Assembly (NCBI RefSeq): GCF_051020975.1
Contig: NC_135043.1
Coordinates: 10,974,001 to 11,038,000 of the forward strand
From: Osmia lignaria lignaria
Taxonomy: Eukaryota > Arthropoda > Insecta > Hymenoptera > Megachilidae
Length of the DNA stretch: 64,000 bases
Direction: 5' to 3'
Shown here: in pieces, positions 48,953 to 61,482 of the stretch
How positions within the stretch are numbered: position 1 is the stretch's first letter
How the letters are laid out: the number at the start of each line of letters is the position of its first letter
Notes under the pieces: generated by a model
The model's database searches: none
Seen by the model: the letters and a program-made list of their open reading frames with translations, nothing else
What the model was told of the DNA's origin: nothing
Translations under genes and position numbers: made by a program

Positions 48953-51900
48953 TCCTTTGACCACTTCTCGGGTAAAGGATGTCACGAATAGCTGGTAATC
49001 GCACAAAAGTATCTCTTCTGAGGGAAAGGAACGAAGATTGAATTTTATGATGAAAGAAGATACAACAAACAGAACGTTAAAGGAACAGAATATCTAGACA
49101 AGTACTCTGATGAAAGGAAAAAAGAAAGACATCGGTATAAAGGGAACGGAAAATCCTACAGAATGTAAAAGAAGAAGAAGTGAACTTTGAAATGGAGATA
49201 CGAGAGAATAATTACAAAACTGTAATTAGATATAAAAGCTAATAGGAGAAATATAAATTTAATGAAGTAGGCGAAGAGAAATTTATGAGAAATTAGGTCA
49301 AATTTTTGTTTCGCTTAAAGGAGAATAAACGCAATAACATCGAGCTGAAAATAATAGCATCGTGTGCCGAGTTTCTGAAGGAGAAAGAATGATAATTAAC
49401 CAACGAGTGGAATAAAAAAAGGAAATGCCAAAACATTTGTATAGTAGCTTTTAAGCAACCAAAGAGAGAAACAGAAACTAACAGACTAATTAATCGTTAA
49501 ACGAACTGTTGTAAAAAAAAATGATAATGAAAATGGTAACGTACCATAGATAATATACTGTAAATAATATGATAAAAAGAAAGAACTCGAATCCTTTTTT
49601 TCGTATTCGAAAAAGAGTGATAAACGCGCCACGTTTATATCGCGTTAGAGAAATTAAAAAAAAAAAAAATCAAAACTTTTAAAAAGATGTTGATCTAGCT
49701 GTGCGTGTATAAAAAAAATAACAAAAAAAAAACAAAGAAATGAAAAATAATTCTCGTTATTCGTTTTTTTGTTTTCAATATTGCATATGTATGTGTATAT
49801 GTATACATATATGTGCGTATAATACGCGCGATTAAAGCTAAAAACTAGATTAATCAAGTTATTAATCAGGAAACTTGAAAGAACAAAAACCTATGAAATT
49901 TCCTTAATTTATTATTTTCCAATTTAAACAAATGATTTTAGACCAGAATAATTTTAATAAAAGAGTATAAAGTTAATGACGTTTTAAAAATAAATCTTCC
50001 ATTAAAATGAGAGGCCCCGAATTAATTTCCACATCTAATAGGATATTTTTCTTTATTTTACAGATTTTTAAAATATTCAAAAGTGTCCCATACTGTTCAA
50101 TGTTTCTTTCTGATTGTATTAATTCTAGTTAATTAATTAATTAATGACGCTTTGATGACTGCCAACGGAAAAGCAGAAATCCTCTATGTATGTGAATTGT
50201 GGTACATGTGTGTTGCGCGCGTTTCGTGTGTGTATATGAGCGTACCTTTACGCACACGTGTATAGAAAACTAGAAAATCAAAGCCGTATATTAATAGTGT
50301 TGTCAATTTTTCCAATAATCGGGACACGTTTATAATCTTTGCTTTCTTAATTGTAAACATTTTGTTTAAAATTTTTCAACTTTCTACTTGCTGCTGGGTA
50401 TCTTATAAATCTGATAAAATATTTACGTTAGTTGGAATATATCTGTTTTCTTTTTTAATTATTCTGTTATTTTTAATTTTTAATACCGATCGCTATACTA
50501 GTCTCCAAGTACCTATATCAATGCTTAATTTAATTCTTGAATCTTTTAATTGAAACGAAATTTTTATAAATGTGAACCCGATTAAACGTTTAATGATCAG
50601 ATTACAACGCGCAACTTCTGTCGGTGCCTTTCCGCCGGATCTTCTTCCATCATCGTTTTAGATAGTATCATCGCATCAAAGAAAATCATCAACAAATCAA
50701 CTACTATGTCTGTATAGCGACAGAAAGTGGACAAAATAATGGAAACGCTAGGAAATGTTAAGAATGCTTTCCTTTTTAATATCTTCCTTTATTAGCACAA
50801 GCAACGAATCAGTTTAATCAGTTTTCAGATCTTTAGAGAATATCTTTAAAGATCTTTAAAGAATAATATTTTGAAACTTTATTAAAAATTATTTAGAGTT
50901 TGTACAAATTTATTCCAAAAACAATTTAAAACAATTTAGAATAGAATATAACGAAGAACATGCGGAATTTATTGTTAAACAAATGTTTCCATTATTTTGT
51001 CTAATTACTGTATATTAATGACAATCATAATCAAAAGTTGTGATTATCTTTGTCACCGTAATTATAACGCAAATGGAAAAAGGAAACGATAAGGTGAATA
51101 AAGCTATACCCGAAGCAATAGAAATTGTAAATTAGAAAGAAAAAAAAAATCGAACGAAGCGTAAGAAAGAAAACCATTCTCAAAATGATAAGAAAAGAGA
51201 AAGGTGATTATGATTATAATTATGATGATGGTCATGATCGCGAAAAAAAAAGATAAGCTTCATCATTCTTTCGTAATGTTTTGAACAGATCTTTCCTGAT
51301 GTACGAACAATAAAACTTTCACTATTTCCTACTATCATTCTATTTCATCATGCCTTCCTCTTTCAAAAATTTTCCATTTTTTTTTTTTTTTTCTTTTTTT
51401 TTAAACACTGTCTCTATTTTTTCAAATATGAAATAAAATATACGTGTTGAACATATAATTGTTGAAAAACAGTAGCCTCCATTTCTAATTGACATTTTCG
51501 CTACTGCATAATTCAATGTCAGCCGTTAAAGGTCACGCGATATCGCGTGCTTTGTAAATAATGTTAAATAGCGTGCTATATTTTTAATTTCTTTTTATCA
51601 TTGATTAAGCATACATTCAATAGTCTAAACATCTGATTAATTGAACGTTTATCATAATGCGCGAAATTGTAGGCAATTCTTATCAGCCGCGATAACCCGT
51701 ACTACTGATAGCGCGGTAAGTTTTGTTCAAATTAAAGGCCGAATCGAATCAGTCTCTCGAAAACCTTGATGACAGGCATATCGGAGTCAATGACACGTGA
51801 AAGTACAAATAGAAAAAATTCCGAATATTCCATTCACGTTTCGATTAGATATTTAATAAAGAGAATGTAGTGCGCTCTCGAACGACTCGATTTAATTTAT

Positions 51901-51992
51901 TTAACCAGTTAACGGTGATTGAACAGTGTGATCGAAAGTGAATTTTAATATTAAAAAGATTAGCTGATTTTGTGATTAGATAAAAATTTATT
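48953..51992. other. 3' UTR and intergenic region before AADAT
   Basis: A purine-rich stretch follows the membrane-protein stop (to about 49500) and is probably 3' UTR. The rest is AT-rich with poly-A/T runs (about 49660-49672, 51379-51412) and a TA/TG stretch near 49780-49815. No gene is recognised. The AADAT promoter is expected near 51700-51990, where CG dinucleotides are slightly more common. Confidence 0.55.
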
Positions 51993-54190
51993 ATGGACGT
52001 CGCGAGATTTTTAACGAACTTTGCAAATAGAAGGAAACATAGTATTTTGAGGAAATGGGGTAAGAATCTTTTTTTCATTAGTCCCATCATCAATGTTTTC
52101 TTATCTTTAATATTCAATAATAATAATAATAATAATAATAGGTTTGAAATTTTTTAGGTAATTCTTTTCATTAATATTACATTTAATTCCAATTTCCAAG
52201 AAATATAAATTAAATTAATAATAATTTTTTATGCAATCTAGCCAAGATATTTGTCGAAACTGAGGGTGGAATATCTTTAGCTAATGGAATGCCAAATGCA
52301 GAGATGTTTCCTTTCGAGGAAATTGCTGTGACGTATAAAAATGGTACAAAAATCAAATTAATAGGCGATGAATTATCTTGGTCCCTGCAATATGGTCCTT
52401 CTCAAGGGTAACATTCAAAAAAGAAACAAATTTTCATTAAAGTTATCAAGATTCACTAAATCTTTGTTTTTTTATTTATTTTATTAAGATACTTACCACT
52501 ATTGAAACAAATGCGAAAATTTCAAGAATATTGGCACAAACCAGAATACAATGACTGGGACATACTTTTCACACCTGGATCAATGGATGGATGTACTAAA
52601 GTTTTCGAAATGACTGTAGAGGAGGAAGATCCTGTGATGGTTCAAGTGCCAACTTACAATGGAATTCTGAATGCAGTAACTCTTCGTATTTAAATTCCTT
52701 TTGACTCAATCTTTGTAGTATTTATTTATTTATTTATTTATTTATTTCAACTAATTATGTAATTAAATAAACATGATATTACGAATTAAATCTCCTACCC
52801 CATTGAATTTCGTGCTGCCCCAGGAGAACAGTCGCCGATGCTTTCCGCTACATGGCGCTGGTTAAATTTCGAGTGTGCCCGCGAAATTAAAAATGAAACA
52901 TGGACTTTGAACAATCATTGAGTTTACCTGAAAATACTATTAAACTTCTAAAATTATCTAATATTCTTTTTTTTTCTTTCAGCTTGCACCATTTATGATT
53001 GAATTTCTGGGAATACCACAGGATAAGGATGGAATAATTCCCGAGCAGATAACGAAAATTTGCGAGGAAAGATCCCGTAGTGGGAAAAAATTACCAAAAG
53101 TGAATCATAGTATTGCATGAAGATTGTATTTCTTATTTTTTTAATAATTACAACTGTAATACATAGTCATTATTTTCGTAGATTCTATATGTAAATCCAA
53201 CAGGCGCAAATCCAACCGGAACAATTCTCTCAGAATCTCGTAGAAGGAAGGTCTACGAATTAGCTCAGAAATACGACTTTTTAATTATCGAGGATGATCC
53301 TTACTGTTTCCTTCATTTCCTTGACAAACGACCCACAACGTTCCTGGAATTGGATACCGTTGGACGTGTAATACGTTTAGATTCCTTTAGCAAAATTCTA
53401 AGCGCTGGTATGCGGTTAGGTGTTGTCACAGCGCATAAAGAATTCATTCAAAAATTAACTGTACACATGGAAACGACGAGCCTTCATGCCTCGTCCCTAT
53501 CGCAAGTAATTAAATAACTCCATTTTATATAAATAATTTTCTATATTCTTTTCTATTTTATTTATCGTTTCATTAATTATTTACAGATGTTGTTATATCA
53601 ATTATTAAACTCATGGGGTTTGCAAAAGTTACAACAACATTTCGAAGATGTTCAAAAATTCTATCGTGAAAGACGCGATGTTATGTTGAGTTTGATCGAG
53701 AAACATCTTACAGGTATTTCCTTTTACATGCGGAATAATATTATGTAAAACAAGTTGTGATTAATTTTCTAATTGCATAGGATTGGCGGAGTGGAACGTT
53801 CCGAATGGTGGAATGTTTGTTTGGATAAAGGTGAATGAAATTGAAAATGTATTAGAATTGGTAACCGAGAAATGTATTTCCAAAGGGATATTTGTTCTCC
53901 CTGGTCACGCATTCAATTATGATTTCTCGGATCCGGATCAACATATCAGACTTTGTTACAGTTACTCAACTCCGGATCAAATTGATAAGGTGATTTTTTT
54001 TTTTCTTTTAGCTTCTATGTAATTTTCCATTAATTTTTTATTTAATATTTAATTCAATACAACGTTTTTTTACTTAAGTTGAACTTATTTAAAGATTTTG
54101 TATTTTTATTTATAAGAAAGGTTCTTTTATTTTCAGGCGCTCTCAGTTTTAGCACAATTAATACGCGAAGAAATGGCACAACAAAAATGA
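51993..54190 (+). CDS. Kynurenine/alpha-aminoadipate aminotransferase (AADAT, KAT II)
   Basis: 416 aa PLP-dependent class I/II aminotransferase; the family converts kynurenine to kynurenic acid and 2-aminoadipate to 2-oxoadipate in tryptophan and lysine breakdown. Exons 51993-52059, 52242-52407, 52489-52675, 52983-53099, 53182-53505, 53587-53713, 53781-53989 and 54137-54190. GGISLANGMPNAEMFPFEE and LQYGPSQGYLPL are typical of the KAT II/LysN group. The PLP lysine is Lys250 in RLDSFSK, followed by GMRLGVVTA. The cofactor-binding NPTGANPTG and IIEDDPYCFL are present, and the substrate-binding Arg is in HIRLCYSY. The N-terminus MDVARFLTNFANRRKH is basic and might act as a mitochondrial presequence. 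A long-chain 2-aminoacid specificity cannot be deduced from sequence alone. Confidence 0.93.
52113..52140. repeat. (AAT)n microsatellite in AADAT intron 1
   Basis: About eight ATA/AAT units just after exon 1. Simple sequence. Confidence 0.85.
52717..52747. repeat. (ATTT)n microsatellite in AADAT intron 3
   Basis: About seven tandem TTTA units. Simple sequence. Confidence 0.85.
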
Positions 54191-55434
54191 AATCGAAATT
54201 ATTAAATTAAATAAGAAGTTTGTTTGAATAAAACTTTAGTACCTTTTATTTCCGAAAGAGTATATGCAAAATAATTAAAAATGTTAAGTAATATAGGCAA
54301 AATTAAAAATACGTAAGAATATAATGAAGATATTTTATTTTAAGAAACTATTATGAATGTTTTTCTACAATAAAGATAATACAATAAAACTAAATCTTTC
54401 GTATACATATATATAAAGCGCAAAGACGTCCGTCTTTGTCACTTTTCATGTTGAGAACTACTAGGGTTCGAGATACGCTTTTATACGTCGTTAGAAAGGT
54501 CTCGTTGGGGTGTCAGAGACCCCGATACATCGGTAACGCTCTCTGCTACCCCCTGTGGCTCGGGGGAAGTAGAATACGGCCACGGTATCCCCTGCCTGTC
54601 GTAAGAGGCGACTAAAAGGGGGATGTAAAGGAGATTCCACGAAAACTGTATTGCGAATAAGAGCGAGACACAAAAGTATAGGAAGGCAAAACAGGCTAAA
54701 GATAAGACGGATAGAAAGTCCCTAAAGTACGCCACCCTCGCGGGAAATCAAATCATGTCATGTCGACATAATAGCATCCGGGGTGTCAGGGACCCCGATG
54801 CATCGGTGACGCTCTCTGCATACCGACATAATGGCACTCGGGGTGCCAGGGACCCCGTTGAACCGGTGGCGCTCTTTGCATACCGACCAGAATCACCTGA
54901 AACGGTTTCCACCGATTCTGTATAGATGGCGCTAAGGTCGAGTTTTAAAAATCATTTATGGCGGTCTTTTTAAAATACAAGTTTGTCAAACGTTTATTTT
55001 GATAGTTCTTCGGTCTCGTTTTAAAATAAAACTTTTTTCAATTTTCATTATATGTTTATATGGGAAGTATATACATCCTGTTTACAGTAACAGGTTACTG
55101 TCATTTATTATACATTTGTGATACACTTACAATGTATAATAAAGACTCTTATAAAAATAATGTACAAATAAAAATTATTCAAGCTTTCATAAATATTTTA
55201 CAAACAAATAATTAAAAGATAATGTATACAACTATTTAAAAACCTATACAGCCGATCAATCAAAGAGGTTAGGTTTCTTTCGTTTACCTGAATCAGCTGT
55301 GAAGCATCCCGAAACAAATATTTTATAATAATTTGCGTAAAATTATTACGCCTCTAGGTGCATTTTCATTAATATCGTAATTAATTTATAGAGTCAATAT
55401 TAATTTGATATAAGTTTTAAGAAGAGTAGTGATA
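54191..55434. other. AADAT-SAAL1 intergenic region
   Basis: Left 230 bases are AT-rich, with likely polyadenylation signals of AADAT (AATAAA-type at 54226 and 54380). A GC-rich repeat cluster at 54500-54890 follows (separate entry), then AT-rich DNA and the presumed SAAL1 promoter before 55435. No gene is present. Confidence 0.6.
54502..54890. repeat. GC-rich repeat cluster with 60-bp tandem units
   Basis: Two adjacent 60-bp units, 54764-54823 and 54824-54883, share CGACATAAT, GGGGTG.CAGGGACCCCG and CGGTG.CGCTCT.TGCATAC. A diverged partial copy lies at 54505-54546 (GGGGTGTCAGAGACCCCGAT). Each unit can form a GGGGT/ACCCC hairpin. Between the copies is a GC-rich core (about 54550-54625) containing CCACGGTATCCCCTGCCTG and TCGTAAGAGGCGACTAAAAG. 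I recall this core as dispersed in animal genomes, but I cannot name its family; it may be a retroelement remnant. Open frames across it on the minus strand are not coding. Confidence 0.65.
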
Positions 55435-57553
55435 ATGGAAAGCTCGAGCGAGGTTCAAGAAACCGAAAATGACAAAGTGGAACCAAACGTGGTATTGGAA
55501 ACTGAGCAAGTTGGGGAAAGTGAAATTGAAAAATTAAAAGGGGATTCTGTAGGAGATACTCTTTACAGTGGCAAATGGATAATCAATATTTTGTTAGCAA
55601 TATCAAAGGTAACTTATCAAGGTCTCAAAAGTAGCGAAACTTATAAATTAACATAAATGAAATATTTTTAAGGTTCACGAAGACAGCTGGAATACAAAAT
55701 TGGAAAATGACTTGTGCACTTTATGGGATATGAGCACAGAGAGGGACATTGTTCAGTTTCTTGTGGATAATGACTTTTTCAAAGTAGCTGAGTTTACTTT
55801 AAATTCTTCAGAAGAGCCAAGGCTAACAGTATAACTGTTTCATTGTCTTAATCTATATTTTATTTATTCAATAAAAATTTCAGAATATGTTTTTTAAGTT
55901 CCATATCTAAGATATGAGAATTCCTCGTTTTTAAATTAATTTTTATTCTTTTGTAGGAAATAATTTTGGGAATACTTGGGAATATGGCATGTGAACCAAT
56001 AATCCTTGAATTATTAGGAGCACACGAAGAGCTTCTTGAAACAATTCTTCGTCATCTTTCCTCTGAAGACAGTGCCACATTAGTACAAATCCTTCGATTG
56101 TTGCGTTCTGCACTTTGGAACATTCAAAATAATCCTGAATCAAAGTGGAGAGTTAATTTAAAAAATTCAACTTATTTAAGAGAAGTAGTTCCTTTCATTT
56201 TGAAAAGTTCCACAAATGGTAACTATTCGTTTTTAATATCTTCCTGAACTTAATTTGTTAGTGACAATTAATTATATTATTGCAGAGGAACTTTTAATTG
56301 CAACAACTAGCTTTCTGCGTTCCTCGGCGGAAATTGATCTTCCATCCGGAAAAACATTATTAGATGAATTGTTTGACTCATCTAGCTTTTTGCCAGGTAT
56401 TCAATTTTTATTTCTTTTTAAAGGACTTTTAGTTAAAAATAGAACTACTGACGTTCCATAAGCACTACTTACACATTAAAAATACAGTAGAAAAATGAAT
56501 AAACTAACATATAGTTTAAGTTATAAAACGTAAACTAACATATAGAATTATTCTTTATCACGACAAAAATCAACATAAATTTCAATAAAAGCGCCCTGAT
56601 AATTTCTGTAATTTAAAATCAAAAATCTAAGATTCGTCATTTTGACGGGTTAGATGGTTCTAGTGTTAAGAAATCTGTGATAATATTATTCGAATAAAAA
56701 ATAAATATGTACAGGAATGTTAGAATCTTTTGAAGAAGTTCTTCCTCAAGATGAAGGCCACTATTCAGCTTCAACTTTAAAATACCTTGAAGACTGGTTA
56801 GAATTGTTCTTCAATCTCAGGAGAGGGTATCAAATTCATCAAGTAATTTTACAAGAAGACAATCTCGCGAGGATAGTAGAGATTCTGCGAGGGATTTTAA
56901 CAAATTTCATTGATCCATGGAATCTTTTTCCTTTGGACGAAACTAAAGCTTCTTGTGTTCATAGATGTGCAGAAATGATCCTTGATTTTCGATGGAAAGG
57001 ATTTTTAAAGGCAGATTCTACGATTGACATAGATAATATGGTCTTAAAAATTATATTCAGTATCAATACAGGTAAGAAATATGAATGGCATAAATATCAA
57101 TTCAAATTTTCCCACATAAACGTTTACACGCACGTGATAGGGCTAGACCCCTACATGTATGAGGATCCTTCTTCCATCTATGCCATTCTCCTCGGGTTGC
57201 CTATGGGAAAGGGTGAGAACCTGGGATATTACCATTTTTCAGATTTCTATATAGGCCACTTTTCCTACATCGACATTTTCCCTTGAGATGCCAACTATGC
57301 TCGGTGTTGTATAATTCTTTGAATTTTTTCAGCAATAAAAGAAGAAGAGGACTCGGAAGAAATAATGGAAGAATTATTAAAATATCTTGAAGGATATTGG
57401 ATAGAAATATCAAAGATTTCCACAACCGATGAAATTATAAAAATCTTGAAAACAAATGAGAAAGCTGTTATTGATCATGTAACAAATTTATTAAAATCAA
57501 AAATTCCCACGGAAAAAATGAATGGCGTATTAGCTGGTTTATCAGATGAATAG
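55435..57553 (+). CDS. SAAL1-like armadillo-fold protein
   Basis: 426 aa relative of human SAAL1, a nuclear armadillo-type protein linked to cell proliferation; its biochemical role is poorly known. Exons 55435-55608, 55673-55828, 55957-56218, 56286-56396, 56715-57071 and 57333-57553. The conserved start of the fold is clear: GDTLYSGKWIINILL (human has a similar GSTVYSKHW block), then LENDLCTLWDMSTERDIVQFL and EPRLTEIILGILGNMACEP, nearly identical in order to the human protein. Helical repeats follow, such as HEELLETILRHLSSEDSATL. An acidic leader of about 40 residues precedes the fold. The ATG at 55435 is the first in frame. Retained sequence between exons 5 and 6 is intron, because reading through runs into a stop. 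The assignment rests on the first 150 residues; the C-terminal half is diverged. Confidence 0.87.
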
Positions 57554-58129
57554 AAAATAAAAGGAGAGTTGTAAAATCAATCAAAGAAATAAATTTTTCG
57601 CATGGCCTGTGATTAAAAAAAAGAGCAACTCGAAATTTTTCATAAATATTTTAAGCACTTTTTCTTAATATTATGTAAGTACAAATCTTATAGTATTTTT
57701 TTACAGATTATGGCTACATTTTATACAAGTTTTATATTTATTTTGTATATTCTTTTTTAATTAAAAAGATCCCTTATAGGTTCATAAATAAAAATACGCA
57801 TTGTTCTACAATTTTATTGCAATAAAAATTTGAGTATTTCAAGTAGTACATTAACAATATACAGTTTATAGGTACAAATGGAAGAACAATTCTCCCTTTT
57901 TCTATTTCTTCTCTCGCGTTTTAGTATTTCTATTCTTAATTATTAGCTTTTCGCACATAGTCTTTATTTTATTGTGCTTATAATTTACACATATCTTCAT
58001 CTGGTGTACACACTTCTACTATGTCTGCTTTTCTTTCCTTATATGCTTATTTGATGATATCGCCTTTCTTTTTTCACACGTTCACTTTGTTTATACGTTA
58101 ATTTCCTCTTTTGTTAGTTTTCTTTATTT
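57554..58129. other. Short intergenic region between convergent SAAL1 and expansion
   Basis: About 575 bases of AT-rich sequence between two facing stop codons; presumably both 3' UTRs. Nothing else is seen. Confidence 0.6.
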
Positions 58130-60721
58130 TTAATCCCATTCTCCAATATACATTGCTCTAGGTGTAGGAGGAGGAATTACACCTCTGGTTGGTACGGGAA
58201 ATCTTCCATATATATGATTATATGGTGATTCGTTTCTGCTATCTGAATCTGTAAGAAATAAAAATTCATTCTTACCATGGACATAACTAGGTAGGGACCA
58301 AGGTGATCCTCTCATCATTAAAAAATTTTTAAATACTAAAATTCTAAAATTGGCTTAAATCTTTACAAAAACGTTCCAGTACCAAGTCCACTTTCGAAAC
58401 TGCGCGCATGATACATAATTGGAGGACGATTCCCAGGTAAATGGCCATAAATTTGAGAGGATTGGCTGCTCGCGTATCCGCTAGCAGCATATCCAGGTGC
58501 TTGAGGAGGTCTAGCGTATCCTCTTGTCGAGACTTTACTATTTTTCGCCATTTTTACAAAGTTAGGAACACGAGCTCGTAATCCGCAATAATACGGATCG
58601 TCTATAAAATAAGATACTTATTACACAAGAATTAAAAGAAAAATATTTTTTCTTTCGTTAATTACCGTATTTCTTCTTGTCATCGTTCCTACTTCTTTTA
58701 TCTTCATTCGTTATTACGGGTTTCCTGGCATAATCGTCCTCTATATCATCGTAATCAGGCTAAAATTAAATAATATTCATATTATTATACTTTCATTAAT
58801 TTCATATAATTTATTAGAGAAGGTATAATTACTTTAGGTATATCATGACTATAGAGATTCTCTCTTGGTGGCAGTTTTGGTGGTCTTTCGGCTCTTCTTG
58901 GTCTACAGCTGCTCGACTGAGCATAAATCTGTTCTCTAGCTTCTCGATCGTGAGGAAATGGTTCAGATACTCCAATGGAGGATGAGACCCCAGCTACGCT
59001 GTAGGGATCTTCGTCAGGAATCGGTATCCTGGGACGGTTTTTAATATCCACCGGCCTTTGTAACGCTAAAACTAGTTCATAAAGTTTATAAATCATAGAA
59101 ATCATGAATTATGAATACTAGTTTATGTCTTATAGATAAATGTGTTGTTGGAAAATATTAAATATAGTCTCTGACTATTAAATTAGGACTGTTGAGTATT
59201 TTCATTGTTTTTCATTCTTTTAGCGAAATTAAAAAGTGTACATGATACATAGTATCACAGTATGTGTATTGACAAAGATTATAGATGTACTTAGAATTAT
59301 TTTTAAGTACCTGGTGGTAACTTAGACTTCAACATGTCCAAACCAACAACATTTACAATGAGAACCCAAACAGGACACTGTAGAAGATCTGGTTCAGTTC
59401 TGACAAATACAATCGCACTCAAACACTGCATTTCCAATCTTCTTCTGTCAGGGTATGCTCTTCTTGTTTCTCTTGAAAGATTTGTTTGAAATTTATTCAT
59501 ATCAAATACCTGGAACAAAGAATGAAAACAATGAGAAGATTGCAATAACAATAATAGTTAAATAAACAATGATGAAAGAGAATTAGTTAGAAAAAGAAGA
59601 ATAAAACTTAAATTGAAGTAAGTCACGAAACACTTACTTTCCCCGGTTTCTCGTGTTCTAATGCTCCTTGAGAATTTCGTGCAATTTCTGCTCCAATTGC
59701 GTTGTCTTCCTGACTGGTCGATTTAATGTAAACGTTATTTTTACACAACCTCTTTATTAAGATATTCCCTTGCTCATCCATTTTGATCTTTACACCTTGA
59801 TTTATGTGCTTTTTGGCCTCCTCCGTTTTTGTATCTCTCATTGGATTTTCAAAACCACATAATCCTATCCTATATATCATAAATAAAATAATAATTAATT
59901 CTCTATCCTCTGATTGTTATTTAAATTATTTTCTTTAAATAACTTGTCGATAAACTGAAACGTTGAACCTTTGTTAGAAAGTGATATCTTCAAAATAAGA
60001 TTTCAAACGAATTTCCATTATGTAATTTAAAATTCTATTTTTGAATTTTATAAATAGCTCTGATTCAATATTTAAACTTTAACTAATCAAATGTAATTTA
60101 ATTTAAAGAATTATTAATCGTTGAATAGCGTAGACCATTAGGGGGGTAATAATTTAAAATTAATTATTTTCATATCGATGAGAATTTTCCCATATAGTTT
60201 TACCTAAAGCCATCGAAACCATCGTTGGATCCATTAATCGTGAGAACAGGTGCCCTTGCGTATGCTTTTGCTACCCTTCGATTCCTTTCGAAGACGATTA
60301 CCTTGGCCCAAATTTCGTCGTCTATTTGGTTCCATTTGTCCAGTACCTCTTGTATATGATCCTATAATAAACACAAAAAATCATTCTACATCCTTGTAAA
60401 TATTTTTATATCACACGAATGTTATTCATTACATGATTGAGATAAGATTTTTTTTTTTTACTGACGAGTAGAAATCATTTCTGGTGAGGGAAGGAAAGGG
60501 GACAATTTAAGGGGGCCCGCTTACTCGGGTCTCTACAGTAGATTGTAGTATCACTGTTATTAAATTTAACGACCTTCGATCGTAATGCGTTAAAATTATT
60601 TTACACATACCTTGTAAAGTTTATCGAGGTTGTACCATACATCCTCTTCATCTTGATCCTCGTATTGAGATTCAACCAGATTGTCCCTCGATCGAGACAG
60701 GATCTTCCGTCTCGATACCAT
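58130..60721 (-). CDS. exp: expansion, Smad-like MH2-domain protein
   Basis: 471 aa. Nine exons: 60721-60611, 60361-60204, 59869-59638, 59509-59311, 59065-58833, 58759-58666, 58601-58367, 58310-58276 and 58248-58130, total divisible by three. Starts MVSRRKILSRSRDNLVESQ. An MH2-type domain covers about 60-235: CGFENPMRDTKTEEAKKHI, QGVKIKMDEQGNILIKRL, NNVYIKSTSQEDNAIG, VFDMNKFQTNLSRETRRAY and LLQCPVWVLIVNVVGLDML. No DNA-binding MH1 domain or C-terminal SSxS is present, so it is not a receptor-regulated Smad. The Drosophila gene expansion, needed for tracheal tube growth at the apical membrane, has this layout. The tail is Pro/Tyr/Arg-rich (PPKLPPRENLY, RGVIPPPTPRAMYIGEWD). A 35-base microexon near the end has a weak 3' splice site, but phase and the readable C-terminus support it. 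Confidence 0.87.
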
Positions 60722-61456
60722 GGTTCACCGAAAAACACTACTGAATCTAAATTAAATAAACATAAGTAAATTTTTATTAAACAATTTTGATGAAAAGTAT
60801 TTCTATACCAGTCAATTAAAACGTTGATTATTTAATTTTTGGTATAAATAGAATTTTTATTTAAAGAATGGGAGCCAAATTTTCTAGATATATTATTACA
60901 GAAATATCAAGTGTTTATTATATTATCGTATATAACATTTTGACCCAAACATTTATTGCTGAAAAGGATAGATTTTTCGGTGGGATGAGGAGCAAGATCT
61001 TTATTTTAAACATATTTATTTTTATGTAAATCTGTTTTCGTTGAAAGCAACTGAATATGAATTTTCATTTGCAGTCAAAAGTTATCGTCATTACGTAACT
61101 ATTACTATCAAGTAATAATTCAATTTTTAAGGTAATAGCAGGTATGTACTTTCACCGTGCTAAGTTTTTGCAATACATATAACGGTGACCGATGACCACG
61201 TAATCCTAGGTCCGATTTGAAATTAAACGCAATCGTAAATGAAATTTAACTTTGACAAATGTAAATAAATATTTTTTTTTATAAAAGGAAAAATTACTGA
61301 AAAAATTAACGCTGAATATTTCATCTTCTGGTAACTTTTTATTCATCAAAAGTTCGTCGAAACAGAACTTAACCGCGATTATAATTAGCAGACAGAGTCG
61401 AAGTCTTTCACCTTCTAGGAACAGTACGCGAGAAACGGGAAAAGGTGGCCGAAGAC

Positions 61457-61482
61457 GGCGGGGGGAGGGGGGGGGGGGGGGG
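61457..61482 (+). repeat. G-run with quadruplex potential
   Basis: Seven G then A then sixteen G, with a single C near the start. Could fold as a G-quadruplex on the plus strand. Such runs are also prone to assembly error. Confidence 0.7.

Noticed and set aside
54481..54735. Minus-strand frames of 60-84 codons across the repeat cluster
   Set aside because: They run through repeat units and a dispersed core; no domain and no splice sites.
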